Assembly: GCF_000970345.1 (NCBI RefSeq)
Contig: NZ_LAQU01000005.1
Location: 213,751-277,750, forward strand
Source: Robbsia andropogonis
GTDB taxonomy: Bacteria > Pseudomonadota > Gammaproteobacteria > Burkholderiales > Burkholderiaceae
DNA length: 64,000 nt
Reading direction: 5' to 3'
The notes beneath the pieces were generated by a model, which saw nothing but the letters and a program-made list of their open reading frames with translations, had not been told where the DNA came from and searched no databases. Below are positions 19,109-28,680 of the stretch, in pieces. A program made the position numbers and the translations under genes. How positions within the stretch are numbered: position 1 is the first letter of the stretch; the number at the start of each line of letters is the position of its first letter.

Positions 19109-19137
19109 AGTATAGCAATCGTTCGTTAGCAAACTAA
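19109..19137 (-). promoter_or_regulatory. promoter of the marR efflux operon, possibly leaderless
   Basis: On the minus strand TTAGTT (19132-19137) is followed after 17 bases by TGC-TATACT (extended -10, hexamer at 19109-19114). Six bases separate the hexamer from the ATG at 19102, so transcription should begin at the start codon itself. An imperfect inverted repeat TTAG-TTTG-CTAA overlaps the -35 and could be the MarR operator. The rest of the gap to 19417 holds no gene. Confidence 0.55.
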
Positions 19138-19417
19138 TGATATTTTCAACACAATATTGTTGTCGAATATAGGTTAATCGATAGCAAGCATTCGTCGGCT
19201 GGGTACGAGATGGCGAAGGAACGAGAGGGATGTCCTCAAAACGATTTAAGCGTTTGCCAAATTCAAACGGGAAACGCGAAATCTTTCGGCAGAACGGCTA
19301 ATTCGACGGCAAAAAACGGTAATTCGCCCTGAAACGCGCCATGCAATACGAGGGCAATGTTACGCTGACGGTGATACGTAATGAACGACGACGGCTGACA
19401 TTGCGAAGGGGGAGGAC

Positions 19418-19897
19418 GTGCGGAATCAAGCAAGGAACATCCTGAAGCAGCACAGAATAGCCGATAAGAGCGATGGGAATGCAGAAGCGCTCGGGTCCGG
19501 CAATCCCTCTTCAGTCCAATTAATGCAAGTCATCCGCGATTTCAGTTTTTCCATCGGTACACGACTATCAGGGATGCAGAGGGATATTGAATGCCTTGTT
19601 GCAGGCCAGGAGCATTTATCCAAAAAACTGGATGAAAGCAATATACGACTGGAAAATCAGATCAATACGGTCGAGTCAAGGTTAAGCGGACGAATTGATT
19701 CGGTCGAGTCAAGGTTAAGCGAACACATTGATACGGTCGAATCAAAGGTAGGCAAGCGCATTGATACGGTCGAGACGAAATTAGGCGCTCGAATGGATGG
19801 TGTCGAGACCCGGTTAGGTACGCGAATCGACGATCTGGACGAGGACATAAAGTGTCATAAACGGCTGGTCCTTATCGCAACGGGGGGCTGGGTATGA
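19418..19897 (+). CDS. hendecad coiled-coil protein; C-terminal anchor out of frame
   Basis: A 159-residue protein from a GTG start with a strong GGGGGAGG site upstream. After a polar N-terminus, residues 83-137 are five 11-residue repeats of the form D-T-V-E-S/T-R/K-L-G-x-R-I, which should form a long parallel coiled coil. The frame then stops shortly after RLVLIATGG. If the run of six G at 19882-19887 had seven, the frame would continue as LGMIVALMASA and stop at 19923, giving a C-terminal membrane helix, the usual end of such coiled-coil proteins. So this is either a truncated allele, a slippage-controlled anchor or a sequencing slip. No function is known. Confidence 0.6.
   Translation: MRNQARNILKQHRIADKSDGNAEALGSGNPSSVQLMQVIRDFSFSIGTRLSGMQRDIECLVAGQEHLSKKLDESNIRLENQINTVESRLSGRIDSVESRLSEHIDTVESKVGKRIDTVETKLGARMDGVETRLGTRIDDLDEDIKCHKRLVLIATGGWV
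19664..19828 (+). repeat. five in-frame 33-bp repeats encoding hendecads
   Basis: Five consecutive 33-base units inside the coiled-coil gene share a GATACGGTCGAGT-type opening and a GGTTAAGC-type middle. Such tandem units could expand or contract by recombination, changing the coil length by 11 residues each time. Confidence 0.7.
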
Positions 19898-20056
19898 TCG
19901 TGGCGCTCATGGCGAGCGCATAACCCATTTTTGACGTATTACTTCGGTTGGGTGTCTTGCGCGTGGCTACCTGGCCGCGATGGTTACTTGAACTGAGATA
20001 TGGCGTGGATGACGATGGGTGTTCAAATTGTCATTGAGAAGGGTATGTGAACGAAA

Positions 20057-20076
20057 CGGCCGGGACAAGCCGGCCG
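20057..20076 (-). terminator. candidate terminator downstream of gnd
   Basis: A perfect 7-bp GC-only stem (CGGCCGG / CCGGCCG) with a 6-base loop lies 44 bases past the gnd stop. On the minus strand it is followed by TTTCGTT, a short and interrupted T run, so strength is uncertain. Confidence 0.4.
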
Positions 20077-20119
20077 CCGACACTGCTTTCAAGCCAACAG
20101 CATATCCTTAAGCAGATAC

Positions 20120-21529
20120 TTATGCCCACTCGGCGTGGAAGCTGCCTGGCTTATCGGTTCGTTCAAACGTATGCGCCCCGAAGAAATCCCGCTGCGCCTG
20201 CACGAGGTTCGCCGGGACGGTCTCAGAGCGATAACCGTCGTAGTAAGCAATGGCCGATGCGAAGGCTGGAACCGGCACGCCTGCCTGCACGGCGGTGGAC
20301 ACGACGTCTCGCAGCGCTTGCTGATACTGGTCGGCGATGTCTTTGAAATACGGGTCCAATAGCAAATTCGCCAGCTTGCCATCGTGCGTATAGGCGTCCG
20401 TGATTTTTTGTAGGAAGCGTGCGCGAATAATGCAACCCGCGCGGAAGATCTTGGCGATGGTGCCGTAATCCAGATCCCACTTGTATTCATCGGAGGCAGC
20501 ACGCAATTGCGCGAAACCTTGCGCATAGGAGACGATCTTGCTCAGGTACAGCGCGCGGCGCACGGATTCGATAAAAGCCGTCTTGTCGCTCGATAGCGGT
20601 TTCTTGGCAGGGCCAGTCAATGTCTTTGCCGCCGCGACGCGCTCGGTCTTCAGAGACGACAACACGCGCGCGAAGACCGCTTCGGTGATAAGCGGGAGCG
20701 GTGCGCCCAGGTCAAGCGCATTTTGGCTTGTCCATTTTCCGGTGCCTTTTTGCGCGGCACGGTCCAGAATCATGTCCACAAGATAGTTGCCGGTTTCGTC
20801 GTCTTTCTTCTGGAAGATCTTTGTTGTGATGTCGATCAGGTAGCTGTCCAACTCGCCCTGATTCCACTCGACATACACCTTGCCCAATTCCTCGTTCGAC
20901 AGGCCGACCACTTGTTTGAGTACCCAGTAGCTTTCGGCGATCAACTGCATGTCGCCATATTCGATGCCGTTATGGACCATTTTGACGAAATGGCCGGCAC
21001 CGTTCGGACCCATATAGGCAACGCACGGGTCGCCATTTGGCGCCTTTGCGGAGATTTCGGTCAAAATCGGGGCAACCAGATCATATGCCTCGCGTTGTCC
21101 CCCCGGCATGATCGACGGACCTTTCAAAGCGCCTTCTTCGCCACCCGATACGCCGGTGCCGATGAAGTGCAGCCCCGATTTCGCCAACGTTTCGTTGCGA
21201 CGAATGGTGTCGGTGAAGTGGGTGTTACCGCCGTCGATAAGGATATCGCCTGGTTCCAGCAAGGGGCGAAGCGAGTCGATCGTGGCATCGGTACCCGCGC
21301 CGGCTTTGACCATCAGCAAGATACGGCGCGGCTTTTCCAGGGACTCGACGAATTCTTCCAGGGAGTAGGCAGGTACCAGCTTGCGATCCGGATATTCCTT
21401 GATCAGTTCATCGGTCTTTTCCCGGCTGCGGTTGTACACCGAGACCGCGTGTCCACGGCTTTCGATGTTCAGCGCCAGATTGCGGCCCATTACCGCTAGA
21501 CCGACTACACCGATGGATTGTTTGCTCAT
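20120..21529 (-). CDS. gnd: 6-phosphogluconate dehydrogenase, decarboxylating
   Basis: Cytoplasmic oxidative pentose-phosphate enzyme that converts 6-phosphogluconate and NADP+ to ribulose 5-phosphate, CO2 and NADPH. The 469-residue protein has the E. coli-type length. It shows the nucleotide fold [21 protein letters not shown], the [10 protein letters not shown] segment that follows, the substrate motif [21 protein letters not shown] and the catalytic region [17 protein letters not shown] with the essential Lys. The end is [11 protein letters not shown]. It stands alone on its strand, with a GC-rich hairpin downstream. Confidence 0.97.
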   Translation of the reverse strand: MSKQSIGVVGLAVMGRNLALNIESRGHAVSVYNRSREKTDELIKEYPDRKLVPAYSLEEFVESLEKPRRILLMVKAGAGTDATIDSLRPLLEPGDILIDGGNTHFTDTIRRNETLAKSGLHFIGTGVSGGEEGALKGPSIMPGGQREAYDLVAPILTEISAKAPNGDPCVAYMGPNGAGHFVKMVHNGIEYGDMQLIAESYWVLKQVVGLSNEELGKVYVEWNQGELDSYLIDITTKIFQKKDDETGNYLVDMILDRAAQKGTGKWTSQNALDLGAPLPLITEAVFARVLSSLKTERVAAAKTLTGPAKKPLSSDKTAFIESVRRALYLSKIVSYAQGFAQLRAASDEYKWDLDYGTIAKIFRAGCIIRARFLQKITDAYTHDGKLANLLLDPYFKDIADQYQQALRDVVSTAVQAGVPVPAFASAIAYYDGYRSETVPANLVQAQRDFFGAHTFERTDKPGSFHAEWA

Positions 21530-21912
21530 CTTCCTCTCCCAGGGAGCGATATTGCCAAAAATGGGTTATACCGGGTCGCCTATTACAGCACCAAGTATCT
21601 CTAAAATCTAAAAACGCCGAATGTGATGCGGCGTGCACTGCATTCCCGATAGTGTGCCGAGCGCCGTTGCATGCGCCCCACCAGCGGCGTATGTCGCGCC
21701 AAGACCGCCGGTGGCGTGAATCGACGACGAACACACACAAGCAGCGGAAATGATTCGCCAAGTCTTAACAGTAGTTTACTTCAGATACGCACTTCCAGCC
21801 GAGCGGTGCTCTGAAACCGGATTGGGTTCATGGTGACCAGTCAGATTCGGATGCGTCTGATGGCGTTCTCGCGCACGCGTTCCTATAGTACCGCTCAGCG
21901 AGCCGTGAGCCC
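21530..21912. other. divergent region between gnd and the MacA-like gene
   Basis: This 383-base gap should contain promoters for both flanking genes. Short open frames at its right end overlap the uncertain N-terminus of the MacA-like protein. No RNA element or repeat was recognised. Confidence 0.4.
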
Positions 21913-23148
21913 GTGCCACGATCCGTGGTACACGGTCGATCGCGGCGGCAGTCGAGACGATCGGTGGAACCTGACCGCGACCTTGGAGAATATGTGCGAC
22001 CAGACGGCGAAAAGGGTCCGGCGAAATCCGGTGCGGCAGAGACAGGTGATGGTCAGTCCGGGGACGGCGATAGCCGCGGTGCAAACGATGACGTCACCGT
22101 GGTGCCTTTCGCCAACCGACGGAGGGCAATCCGAATCGCCGCCTGGCTGATACCGGCATTCGCGCTGATGGGAGCATTGATAATCGGATGGTTGTGGTCG
22201 TCCGGAAAGGCATTGGAATACGGTGGTAACTCATCGACCGGACCGGGAGGCGGCATTGGAACGTTATCCACCGCACAGGCCGAGCACGCGGCGGGCAGCG
22301 TCGACGTGGGGCCGATTCGCGCCACCGGGATCATCCTGCCCAGCAAGTCGGTGGAAGTCGGCACGCAGCAGACCGGGCAGTTGCGTTCGCTGTTCGTCGA
22401 ACCTGGTGACGCGGTAACGAAAGGGCAGCTTCTCGCCGAAATCGATCCGGATCTCACCCAAAACGATGTCGAAGGCAAGGCTGCCGCGGTCGAGCAGGTG
22501 CAAGCTGAACTGCACGCGGCGCAGGCGGACCTGACGCTGGCACAACGACAAAAGTCACGCGCCAAGATGCTGATACTGAATGATGCGATGGCGCGCCGAG
22601 AGTATGAAAGGGCGGAAGCCGATCTGGCCCGAGCCCTTGCGCGCGTGGATGGTGGCCGGGCAGCCGTCCGGGTTGCGCAGATGGCGCACCGGGTTGCGCT
22701 GAAAAATCTCGAACAGACGCGCTTGCGGGCCCCGATCGACGGCACTGTCGTCAGAATACTGATCAAGGAAGGCCAAATGGTGGTTGGCGCGCAAACGGCA
22801 CAGGTTGTGCTCGAAGTCGCGAATCTTCGAACCATGACGGTTGAGGCGCGGGTGGCGGAGGCGGATGTACCGCATATCCATGCAGGGCAAAAAGTGTCAT
22901 TTTCCATTCTGGCGGATGCCGATCAACAATGGCATAGCACGCTGCGGCGCATTGATCCGGACGCAATACAGAAAGCGGACACGGCAAAAGCAATTTATTA
23001 CCGCGCTTTGTTCGACGTTGATAACGCTGATGGCCGACTGCGGCCGATGATGACGGCTGAAGTCATCATCGGCGCGCAGGATCGGCAAGCAGTCGGAAAC
23101 GGTAGCGCGGCGCTTTCCACACAATCTGCAAATGGAGTAACGCGTTGA
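21913..23148 (+). CDS. MacA/PvdR-type membrane fusion protein
   Basis: Periplasmic adaptor of a tripartite ABC exporter. After a long polar N-terminus (about 65 residues) comes one membrane helix (AAWLIPAFALMGALIIGWLW). The lipoyl half ATGIILPSKSVEVGTQQTGQL, a helical hairpin (about 165-250) and the second half RLRAPIDGTVVRILIKEGQ follow. The pattern is that of MacA and of PvdR from siderophore recycling pumps. The GTG at 21913 is the longest start; GTG codons near 22100 (just before PFANRRRAIRIA) would give a more typical short N-terminus, so the start is uncertain. It runs into the macB-like gene with a one-base overlap (TGATG). Confidence 0.85.
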   Translation: MPRSVVHGRSRRQSRRSVEPDRDLGEYVRPDGEKGPAKSGAAETGDGQSGDGDSRGANDDVTVVPFANRRRAIRIAAWLIPAFALMGALIIGWLWSSGKALEYGGNSSTGPGGGIGTLSTAQAEHAAGSVDVGPIRATGIILPSKSVEVGTQQTGQLRSLFVEPGDAVTKGQLLAEIDPDLTQNDVEGKAAAVEQVQAELHAAQADLTLAQRQKSRAKMLILNDAMARREYERAEADLARALARVDGGRAAVRVAQMAHRVALKNLEQTRLRAPIDGTVVRILIKEGQMVVGAQTAQVVLEVANLRTMTVEARVAEADVPHIHAGQKVSFSILADADQQWHSTLRRIDPDAIQKADTAKAIYYRALFDVDNADGRLRPMMTAEVIIGAQDRQAVGNGSAALSTQSANGVTR

Positions 23149-25307
23149 TGCTGCCCGGTCGTCCGTTGCTTAGGATGTCCGACGTCTCCAAGCACTATCC
23201 TAAAAGCGACAGTGCGCCCGCGGCGACAGTGCTGCGGGACATCACATTGACGGTGCATGCGGGTGAGTGGCTTGCGATCGTCGGGCCGTCGGGCTCAGGC
23301 AAGTCTACGTTGATGCATTTGCTCGGGTGCCTGGACCGGCCGACCGGCGGCGTGTATCGCGTCGATGCCCGTCTCGTCGAGGGGCGATCGGCGGCACGTG
23401 ACCCGTCTCCATCTCGTACGCCGGAGCAAGGAGCGGACTGTCTGAAGCGCAAGCGGTTCCGCGATATCGATACGGATGCGCCATTCACGAACGGCACGCC
23501 CTCGCGCGACGATCGCACATACGACGTCGCCGAAATGACGCCTCGGCAAATGGCCGGATTGCGGCGCGACACGTTCGGCTTCATTTTTCAGCGTTATCAT
23601 CTGCTCGACTACCTTGACGCTGCGGACAATGTGGCCTTGCCCGCAAGTTATCAGGGCGACGGACGCGCCCACCGCACCGCGCGCCGCAAGCAGGCGGCAA
23701 CGTTGCTAACGGCGGTCGGATTGGGGGAACACGCGGCACACCTCCCGGCCGCATTGTCCGGTGGCCAGCAACAGCGGGTCAGTCTGGCGCGTGCCTTGAT
23801 GAACGGCGCTGATGTCATCCTGGCCGATGAACCAACAGGTGCCTTGGACAGCGCGAGCGGCCGTGACGTATTGGCCCTCTTGCGCCGCCTCCATGCACAG
23901 GGGCGTACGGTGATCGTCGTTACCCACTCCCAGGAAGTCGCCGAGGCAGCACAGCGGATTATCACGATGCGCGACGGCCGGATTGTCTCGGATTGCGTGA
24001 ATCCGCACTATCATGCCGTGATCGAACGTCCGGAGACGGCCCTGCCGGAGCGCGGCGTCGCCTGCCCCTGGCGGTCGAAAGCCCGTCACGCACCACGGCA
24101 TCGAACGCGTCGTCTCGATCGGGCGGGAGAACATCTCGCCGCCGCATGGCGGATTTTGTGGCGTCATCGTATGCGCACATTGCTGATGATCATCAGCGTG
24201 ATGATGGGGATCGCCGCCGTCGTGCTGATGTTGGCCGTGGGTGCCGGCGCCCGCAACAAGCAATTGGAGGAAATTCGCAGCTACGGTGTCGATGCGACCT
24301 ACGTGATGCCAGGTGCCAGCGCCTCGGATAGCCGTAGGACCGCCATCGAAACGCTGACGAAAAACGATGCGGACGCACTTCGCCTGCTGCCGGACGTGGT
24401 TGGCGTGTCGGCGATGTCCACATTTTCGGGGGAGGTCGTACGCGGAGCGACCAAGATTGACGCAACCGTGTATGGGGTCGACGCGGATTATTTCGATGCC
24501 AGTGTACGGCGCTTCCGCGACGGGCGAATGTTTGGCAGTGGTGCCATCTCGAAGCAATCCGCCGTCGCCGTCATCGACGCGCAGGGTTACCAGACCTTGT
24601 TTCCGCAGGGGGGGCCGGCCATCGGCCAGCGTATCCTCGTGGCAAAAGTACCCGTCACAATCATCGGCATACTCGAGGACGAGGACAATGGCATCCCCGG
24701 CAATGGCCTGGAACTTTACATGCCGATAACGGCAGTGCAAGGGCGCTTGAACGGGCGCTGGCATGCGGATTTCCTGCGGCTCAGTCTACGGCCCGGCGTG
24801 TCTGTGGATGCGGCGGAAGCGGCGATTTCGGCGACGTTGCTTGCCCGCCATCGGCGCAAGGACTTCCATCTGATGTCATTCACCAAATACATCGAAATCC
24901 AAAAGCGCACGGCGCGCACGATGGGCATCGTGATGCTGGTATCGGCCGCCATCGCCTTGAGCATTGGTGGCATCGGCGTGATGAACATGATGCTGGTTGC
25001 CGTACGTGAACGGGTGGCGGAAATCGGCATTCGACTTGCTGTCGGCGCCGCGCGCGCGGACATTGCCCGTCAATTCTTATTGGAAGCGCTGCTGATTTGC
25101 CTGATCGGCGGAGTGGCCGGCGTCGGGTTGTCGCTGGCGGTCGCATCGATCATGCCATGGGCAGCACCCAGTTTGCCACTGCAGCCTACTGCGACGTCTT
25201 TGATCGGTGCTTGTTTGGGATCGATCGTCATCGGCATTACCTTTGGTTTGCTGCCCGCGCGCCAAGCCGCGAGGATGGACCCTATTGCAGCACTGACACA
25301 CGGCTGA
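23148..25307 (+). CDS. MacB/PvdT-type ABC exporter, ATPase-permease fusion
   Basis: Inner-membrane exporter with an N-terminal ATPase fused to a four-helix MacB permease with a large periplasmic domain. Motifs in order are Walker A IVGPSGSGKSTLMHLLGCLD, Q-loop FGFIFQRYHLL, signature LSGGQQQRVSLARA, Walker B VILADEPTGALD, the first helix LLMIISVMMGIAAVVLML, and the closing FtsX-like part with GGIGVMNMMLVAVRER and GLLPARQAARMDPIAAL. About 50 extra residues, rich in charge, lie between the Walker A region and the Q-loop; E. coli MacB lacks them. The ATG at 23148 is preferred over the TTG three bases earlier. Partners are the MacA-like gene before it and an outer-membrane factor after it. Confidence 0.92.
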   Translation: MLPGRPLLRMSDVSKHYPKSDSAPAATVLRDITLTVHAGEWLAIVGPSGSGKSTLMHLLGCLDRPTGGVYRVDARLVEGRSAARDPSPSRTPEQGADCLKRKRFRDIDTDAPFTNGTPSRDDRTYDVAEMTPRQMAGLRRDTFGFIFQRYHLLDYLDAADNVALPASYQGDGRAHRTARRKQAATLLTAVGLGEHAAHLPAALSGGQQQRVSLARALMNGADVILADEPTGALDSASGRDVLALLRRLHAQGRTVIVVTHSQEVAEAAQRIITMRDGRIVSDCVNPHYHAVIERPETALPERGVACPWRSKARHAPRHRTRRLDRAGEHLAAAWRILWRHRMRTLLMIISVMMGIAAVVLMLAVGAGARNKQLEEIRSYGVDATYVMPGASASDSRRTAIETLTKNDADALRLLPDVVGVSAMSTFSGEVVRGATKIDATVYGVDADYFDASVRRFRDGRMFGSGAISKQSAVAVIDAQGYQTLFPQGGPAIGQRILVAKVPVTIIGILEDEDNGIPGNGLELYMPITAVQGRLNGRWHADFLRLSLRPGVSVDAAEAAISATLLARHRRKDFHLMSFTKYIEIQKRTARTMGIVMLVSAAIALSIGGIGVMNMMLVAVRERVAEIGIRLAVGAARADIARQFLLEALLICLIGGVAGVGLSLAVASIMPWAAPSLPLQPTATSLIGACLGSIVIGITFGLLPARQAARMDPIAALTHG

Positions 25308-25337
25308 GATCTCGCCGATGCGTGCGAAGGAAATAAG

Positions 25338-26939
25338 ATGAAGCATTTGCAGAGGCCGGGCAGTGGCCAGACGTATCGAGGTCATTGGCGAGGCGCCTTG
25401 CTGCAAGGAGGGATGTCGCTTCTGTTGATCAGCGGCGGTAGTGCGACGGCAGCGTCGGATCGAAGGGGGGGCGCCGTAGCGGTCGCCGACCTGCCGTCCG
25501 TCGCCGCAGCGGTTTCCGTTGATGCGATTTTCGCTTCGGTGCCTTCCGCCGTGCCGACCCTGACGCTTGCCGTGCCCGATGAATTGGCTTCACCCGACGC
25601 CGTTGCGTGCGGAACGCTTCCTGCCCAGCTCGCGTGGCGCGACATCATTGGCGACCCGGGACTGGATGCGGCAATCGACAGGGCATTGCAAGGTAACCTC
25701 GAAATAAGGGAAAAAACGGCGTTGTTGCAGGAGACGCAAGCGCGGAGCCGCGTTGCCGGTACGATGCGCGGGCCACAAGGCCACGCCGCGGTCGAGGCGG
25801 ACCATCGGAGGATGACGGGCGCCGACGAGCGATTGGGTGAACGGCGCGCTTCGGGTTTTTACGGTCGGTTGTCTTTTTCTCAGGACCTCGATGTATGGGG
25901 GCGATTACGCGATAGGCAACGCGCGGCCGAATTACAGCAAGCGGCAGCGCAATTTCACGTCGCAGACGCGCGCCGACGTGTCATTGCATCGGTCACGACG
26001 GCATATTGGACCGTCGCGTATCTTACGGAAAAGCGCTTGGCGTTCCAAGTGGTGCAGAATAGTGTCGATACCCGCGTGGACATCATGCGTGCGCGCTATC
26101 GTTACGGCGATGCCCGTCTCGATGACTATCGCGAGGCCAGTGCGGAACGGGACGCCGTGCGTCTCGAAAGCGTGGCCATCGACGCTCACTTGGCCGCGAC
26201 GGCGCTGGAATTGGCGCGTCTGACCGGAGAGGCACCAGGTTCCGACGCTGCGGTCGATCCGATCACGCAACGTCCTAGGGGATTGCCGACGGATTATCGA
26301 TTTGCGCACGACACACATCTCCCCGCCACCGCAGGATCTTTCGTTGCCGGACTGCCTCACCGGCTGCCGGACGTTCCGGGCAAGCTGGATGCGGCCCAAT
26401 TGCAATGTCGTGCCGATATTCGCGCCGAAGCCTCGGTGCTGTCCGCCTTTGCCGCCGAAGCCGCCGCGGTTCGGAAAGATTGGTATCCGCGTCTCGAATT
26501 GACCGCGGGACTGAATGCGGCAAGCCCGAGCTTGCTGTCCTTGGTTAACGCACCGATGGCGATGCTGGCTGCTGCGATCCGCTTGCCGTTCTTGAACCCC
26601 GGGCAGCGGCACCGGACGGCGGAAGCCGAGGCACAGTACGCGGTGGCGGAAACGCGTTACCTGAAGCAATGGCAGACCGCGCTTGGCGACGTTGCCGATG
26701 CGTTGGTGGGACGACAACGGGCCCTTGCACAAGTGGACTTGCAGCGGGATCGTCTGGCGGACATGGTCCGCGCCGAACAGCTTGCCGAGCAACGATATCG
26801 GGCAGGCGAGATCGCAGCCGCGGAGTGGTTGTCCAAACGCGAGCAGCAGGCTCGTGTCGCCATCGACTTACTCGCTGCACGCCGAGACCATGCTATCAGC
26901 GTCATGCACGTGTTTCAGGCGCTCGGTACGGACGCTTAA
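25338..26939 (+). CDS. outer-membrane efflux channel of the MacAB-type pump
   Basis: TolC/NodT-like outer-membrane factor, 533 residues, third part of the exporter. A signal sequence (GMSLLLISGGSATA) is visible but no lipobox. The two OMF repeats are represented by LAWRDIIGDPGLDAAIDRAL with FYGRLSFSQDLDVWGRLRDRQRAA, and by a second block around DWYPRLELTAGLNAASPS. The RA-type helix FLNPGQRHRTAEAEAQYAVAE matches the conserved coil. It lies 30 bases after macB. Its stop meets the stop of the convergent MFS gene within the four bases TTAA. By architecture the pump resembles PvdRT-OpmQ, but no siderophore genes are here. Confidence 0.88.
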   Translation: MKHLQRPGSGQTYRGHWRGALLQGGMSLLLISGGSATAASDRRGGAVAVADLPSVAAAVSVDAIFASVPSAVPTLTLAVPDELASPDAVACGTLPAQLAWRDIIGDPGLDAAIDRALQGNLEIREKTALLQETQARSRVAGTMRGPQGHAAVEADHRRMTGADERLGERRASGFYGRLSFSQDLDVWGRLRDRQRAAELQQAAAQFHVADARRRVIASVTTAYWTVAYLTEKRLAFQVVQNSVDTRVDIMRARYRYGDARLDDYREASAERDAVRLESVAIDAHLAATALELARLTGEAPGSDAAVDPITQRPRGLPTDYRFAHDTHLPATAGSFVAGLPHRLPDVPGKLDAAQLQCRADIRAEASVLSAFAAEAAAVRKDWYPRLELTAGLNAASPSLLSLVNAPMAMLAAAIRLPFLNPGQRHRTAEAEAQYAVAETRYLKQWQTALGDVADALVGRQRALAQVDLQRDRLADMVRAEQLAEQRYRAGEIAAAEWLSKREQQARVAIDLLAARRDHAISVMHVFQALGTDA

Positions 26940-28486
26940 CGTCGATCCGGTTTTGATACCATGCGCAAGCCACTGGCAATACCCCCCACCAACGCGAACA
27001 CGGCGCCCCAGACGATGGACAACAGCGGGCCATGGTGTCCGGACAGACCGAAGCTTAGCGCTACAAGGGCGGAGCCCGAGGATTGCCCGAGCAAGCGCGA
27101 TGTGCCCACCACGCCGCTTGCGCTGCTGGCCCGTTCCGGCGGCGCGCTCGACATGAATGCCTTCAGGTTTGGCGACTGAAAAAAACCGAAGCCGATACCA
27201 CAGCAGGCCATCCGGATGCCGATGCCGATCGACGAGACATCCGTTGGCATCCATACCAGCGACATCATCGACACACTCATCACGATCAAGCCGATGCCGC
27301 CAAGAATGGCGGGTGGCAAACGATCGGATAGCCGGCCGGCGAAAGGGGCGATGGCGGCGACGCAGACGGACCAAGGCGTCATGAGAAAGCCCGTCTGGAT
27401 TTGATCGCGGCCCAGGGTCGTCTCAAAATAGAACGGCAAGGAAACGAACGCGAGTCCTTGTACGGAGAAAGCGCATAGCGCCGTGGCGGCCGACAGGGAG
27501 AAGACCGGGCGGCGGAAAAGGTCGGTCGGGAACATCGGTGCTGGATGGTCTGCTTCACGCTTGATCAGTAACATCATTGACGTAATACCAATCGCCGCGG
27601 ATGCCAGCACGACCAGCAACGATGCTTGCTGAGAAAATTCGATAAAAGCGAAAACGATCGCGCCGAAACCGACTCCGTTCATGACCGCCGCGACAGGATC
27701 GAAATGAACGCTGCGAGGCGGGGGTTTCGGCAAATACGGCACGGCAAGCGCGACGGCGGCCAGGCCAATCGGTACATTCAGTGCAAATAACCAAGGCCAG
27801 TTGCTGACCGACAGGACCAGCGAGGCGACCGTCGGTCCGATCGCCATCGACGAGCCGGCGACCAGCGCGTTCAGTCCAACCCCGCGTCCGAGACGATGCG
27901 GTGGGTAAATGAAGCGGATCAATGCGATGTTCACCGTCATCATCGCGCCACCGCCTAGTCCTTGAACGATGCGCGATAGAGTAAGTGCGCCGAGCGATGG
28001 GGAAATCGCGCAGCACAGCGAGGCAACCGTGAAGATCACCAATCCAGACAGAAAAACGCGCTTCAGTCCAAGTTTGTCCGCAAGGGCCGCAAGTGGCAGC
28101 ATCGTCGAGACCATTGCCAATTGATAGGCATTGATGATCCAGACCGATTCCGCCGGCATCACGTGCAGGTCGCGTGCCATCGATGGCAATGCGGTATTGG
28201 CGATGGCCGTGTCCAGGCAAGCCAACCCCAGTCCGGTCATCAAGGCACCCATGGCCTTCCGTTTTTCGGGTGTCAAGGTGGACTGCTGTCTGGCAACGTC
28301 GGCGTCAGGTGGTATGTTTTCGCTTTTCCAGCCCGCCTTGGGCTTAGGAGCGCCCGTGGCGGCCCGTACCGTGGCGGGCCCCGCTACGTCGGGCGCGACA
28401 GGGCAGGAGGAAATACCGTTGGCCTGCGAAGGCGTGCCCGACGAAGCGTGAGCAGCCGATGCGCCTGATATGCGGTCGTCGGACAT
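26936..28486 (-). CDS. MFS multidrug transporter, 14-helix (DHA2) type
   Basis: Drug/proton antiporter of the EmrB/QacA type, 516 residues. A polar 80-residue N-terminus is followed by the first helix with GLGLACLDTAIANTALPSMA, the diagnostic motif of the family. The loop ALADKLGLKRVF matches the MFS A-motif, and GLGGGAMMTVNIALIRFIYP matches motif C. Around 14 hydrophobic segments can be counted. The ATG at 28486 (MSDDRISG) is chosen; a longer open frame upstream is Arg/Pro-rich shadow sequence. No adaptor gene is linked, so it may act alone. Confidence 0.9.
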   Translation of the reverse strand: MSDDRISGASAAHASSGTPSQANGISSCPVAPDVAGPATVRAATGAPKPKAGWKSENIPPDADVARQQSTLTPEKRKAMGALMTGLGLACLDTAIANTALPSMARDLHVMPAESVWIINAYQLAMVSTMLPLAALADKLGLKRVFLSGLVIFTVASLCCAISPSLGALTLSRIVQGLGGGAMMTVNIALIRFIYPPHRLGRGVGLNALVAGSSMAIGPTVASLVLSVSNWPWLFALNVPIGLAAVALAVPYLPKPPPRSVHFDPVAAVMNGVGFGAIVFAFIEFSQQASLLVVLASAAIGITSMMLLIKREADHPAPMFPTDLFRRPVFSLSAATALCAFSVQGLAFVSLPFYFETTLGRDQIQTGFLMTPWSVCVAAIAPFAGRLSDRLPPAILGGIGLIVMSVSMMSLVWMPTDVSSIGIGIRMACCGIGFGFFQSPNLKAFMSSAPPERASSASGVVGTSRLLGQSSGSALVALSFGLSGHHGPLLSIVWGAVFALVGGIASGLRMVSKPDRR

Positions 28487-28680
28487 GAACCTACGGCAAA
28501 CGTACAAATTTGTCAGACATCTATTTTGCCACGTCACCTGTCCGACGTCAGGGTTTCCCGCGAAAGTTGCCTTGTCGCGTGGTCTGCCCGTTGCGTTCGA
28601 CACGAAGGGCAATGAATGGCGGCATAATGCGACGCTGAATCGGGGCAAGCAGGTCGCGTGTGGCCGCGGGAGGATGACGG

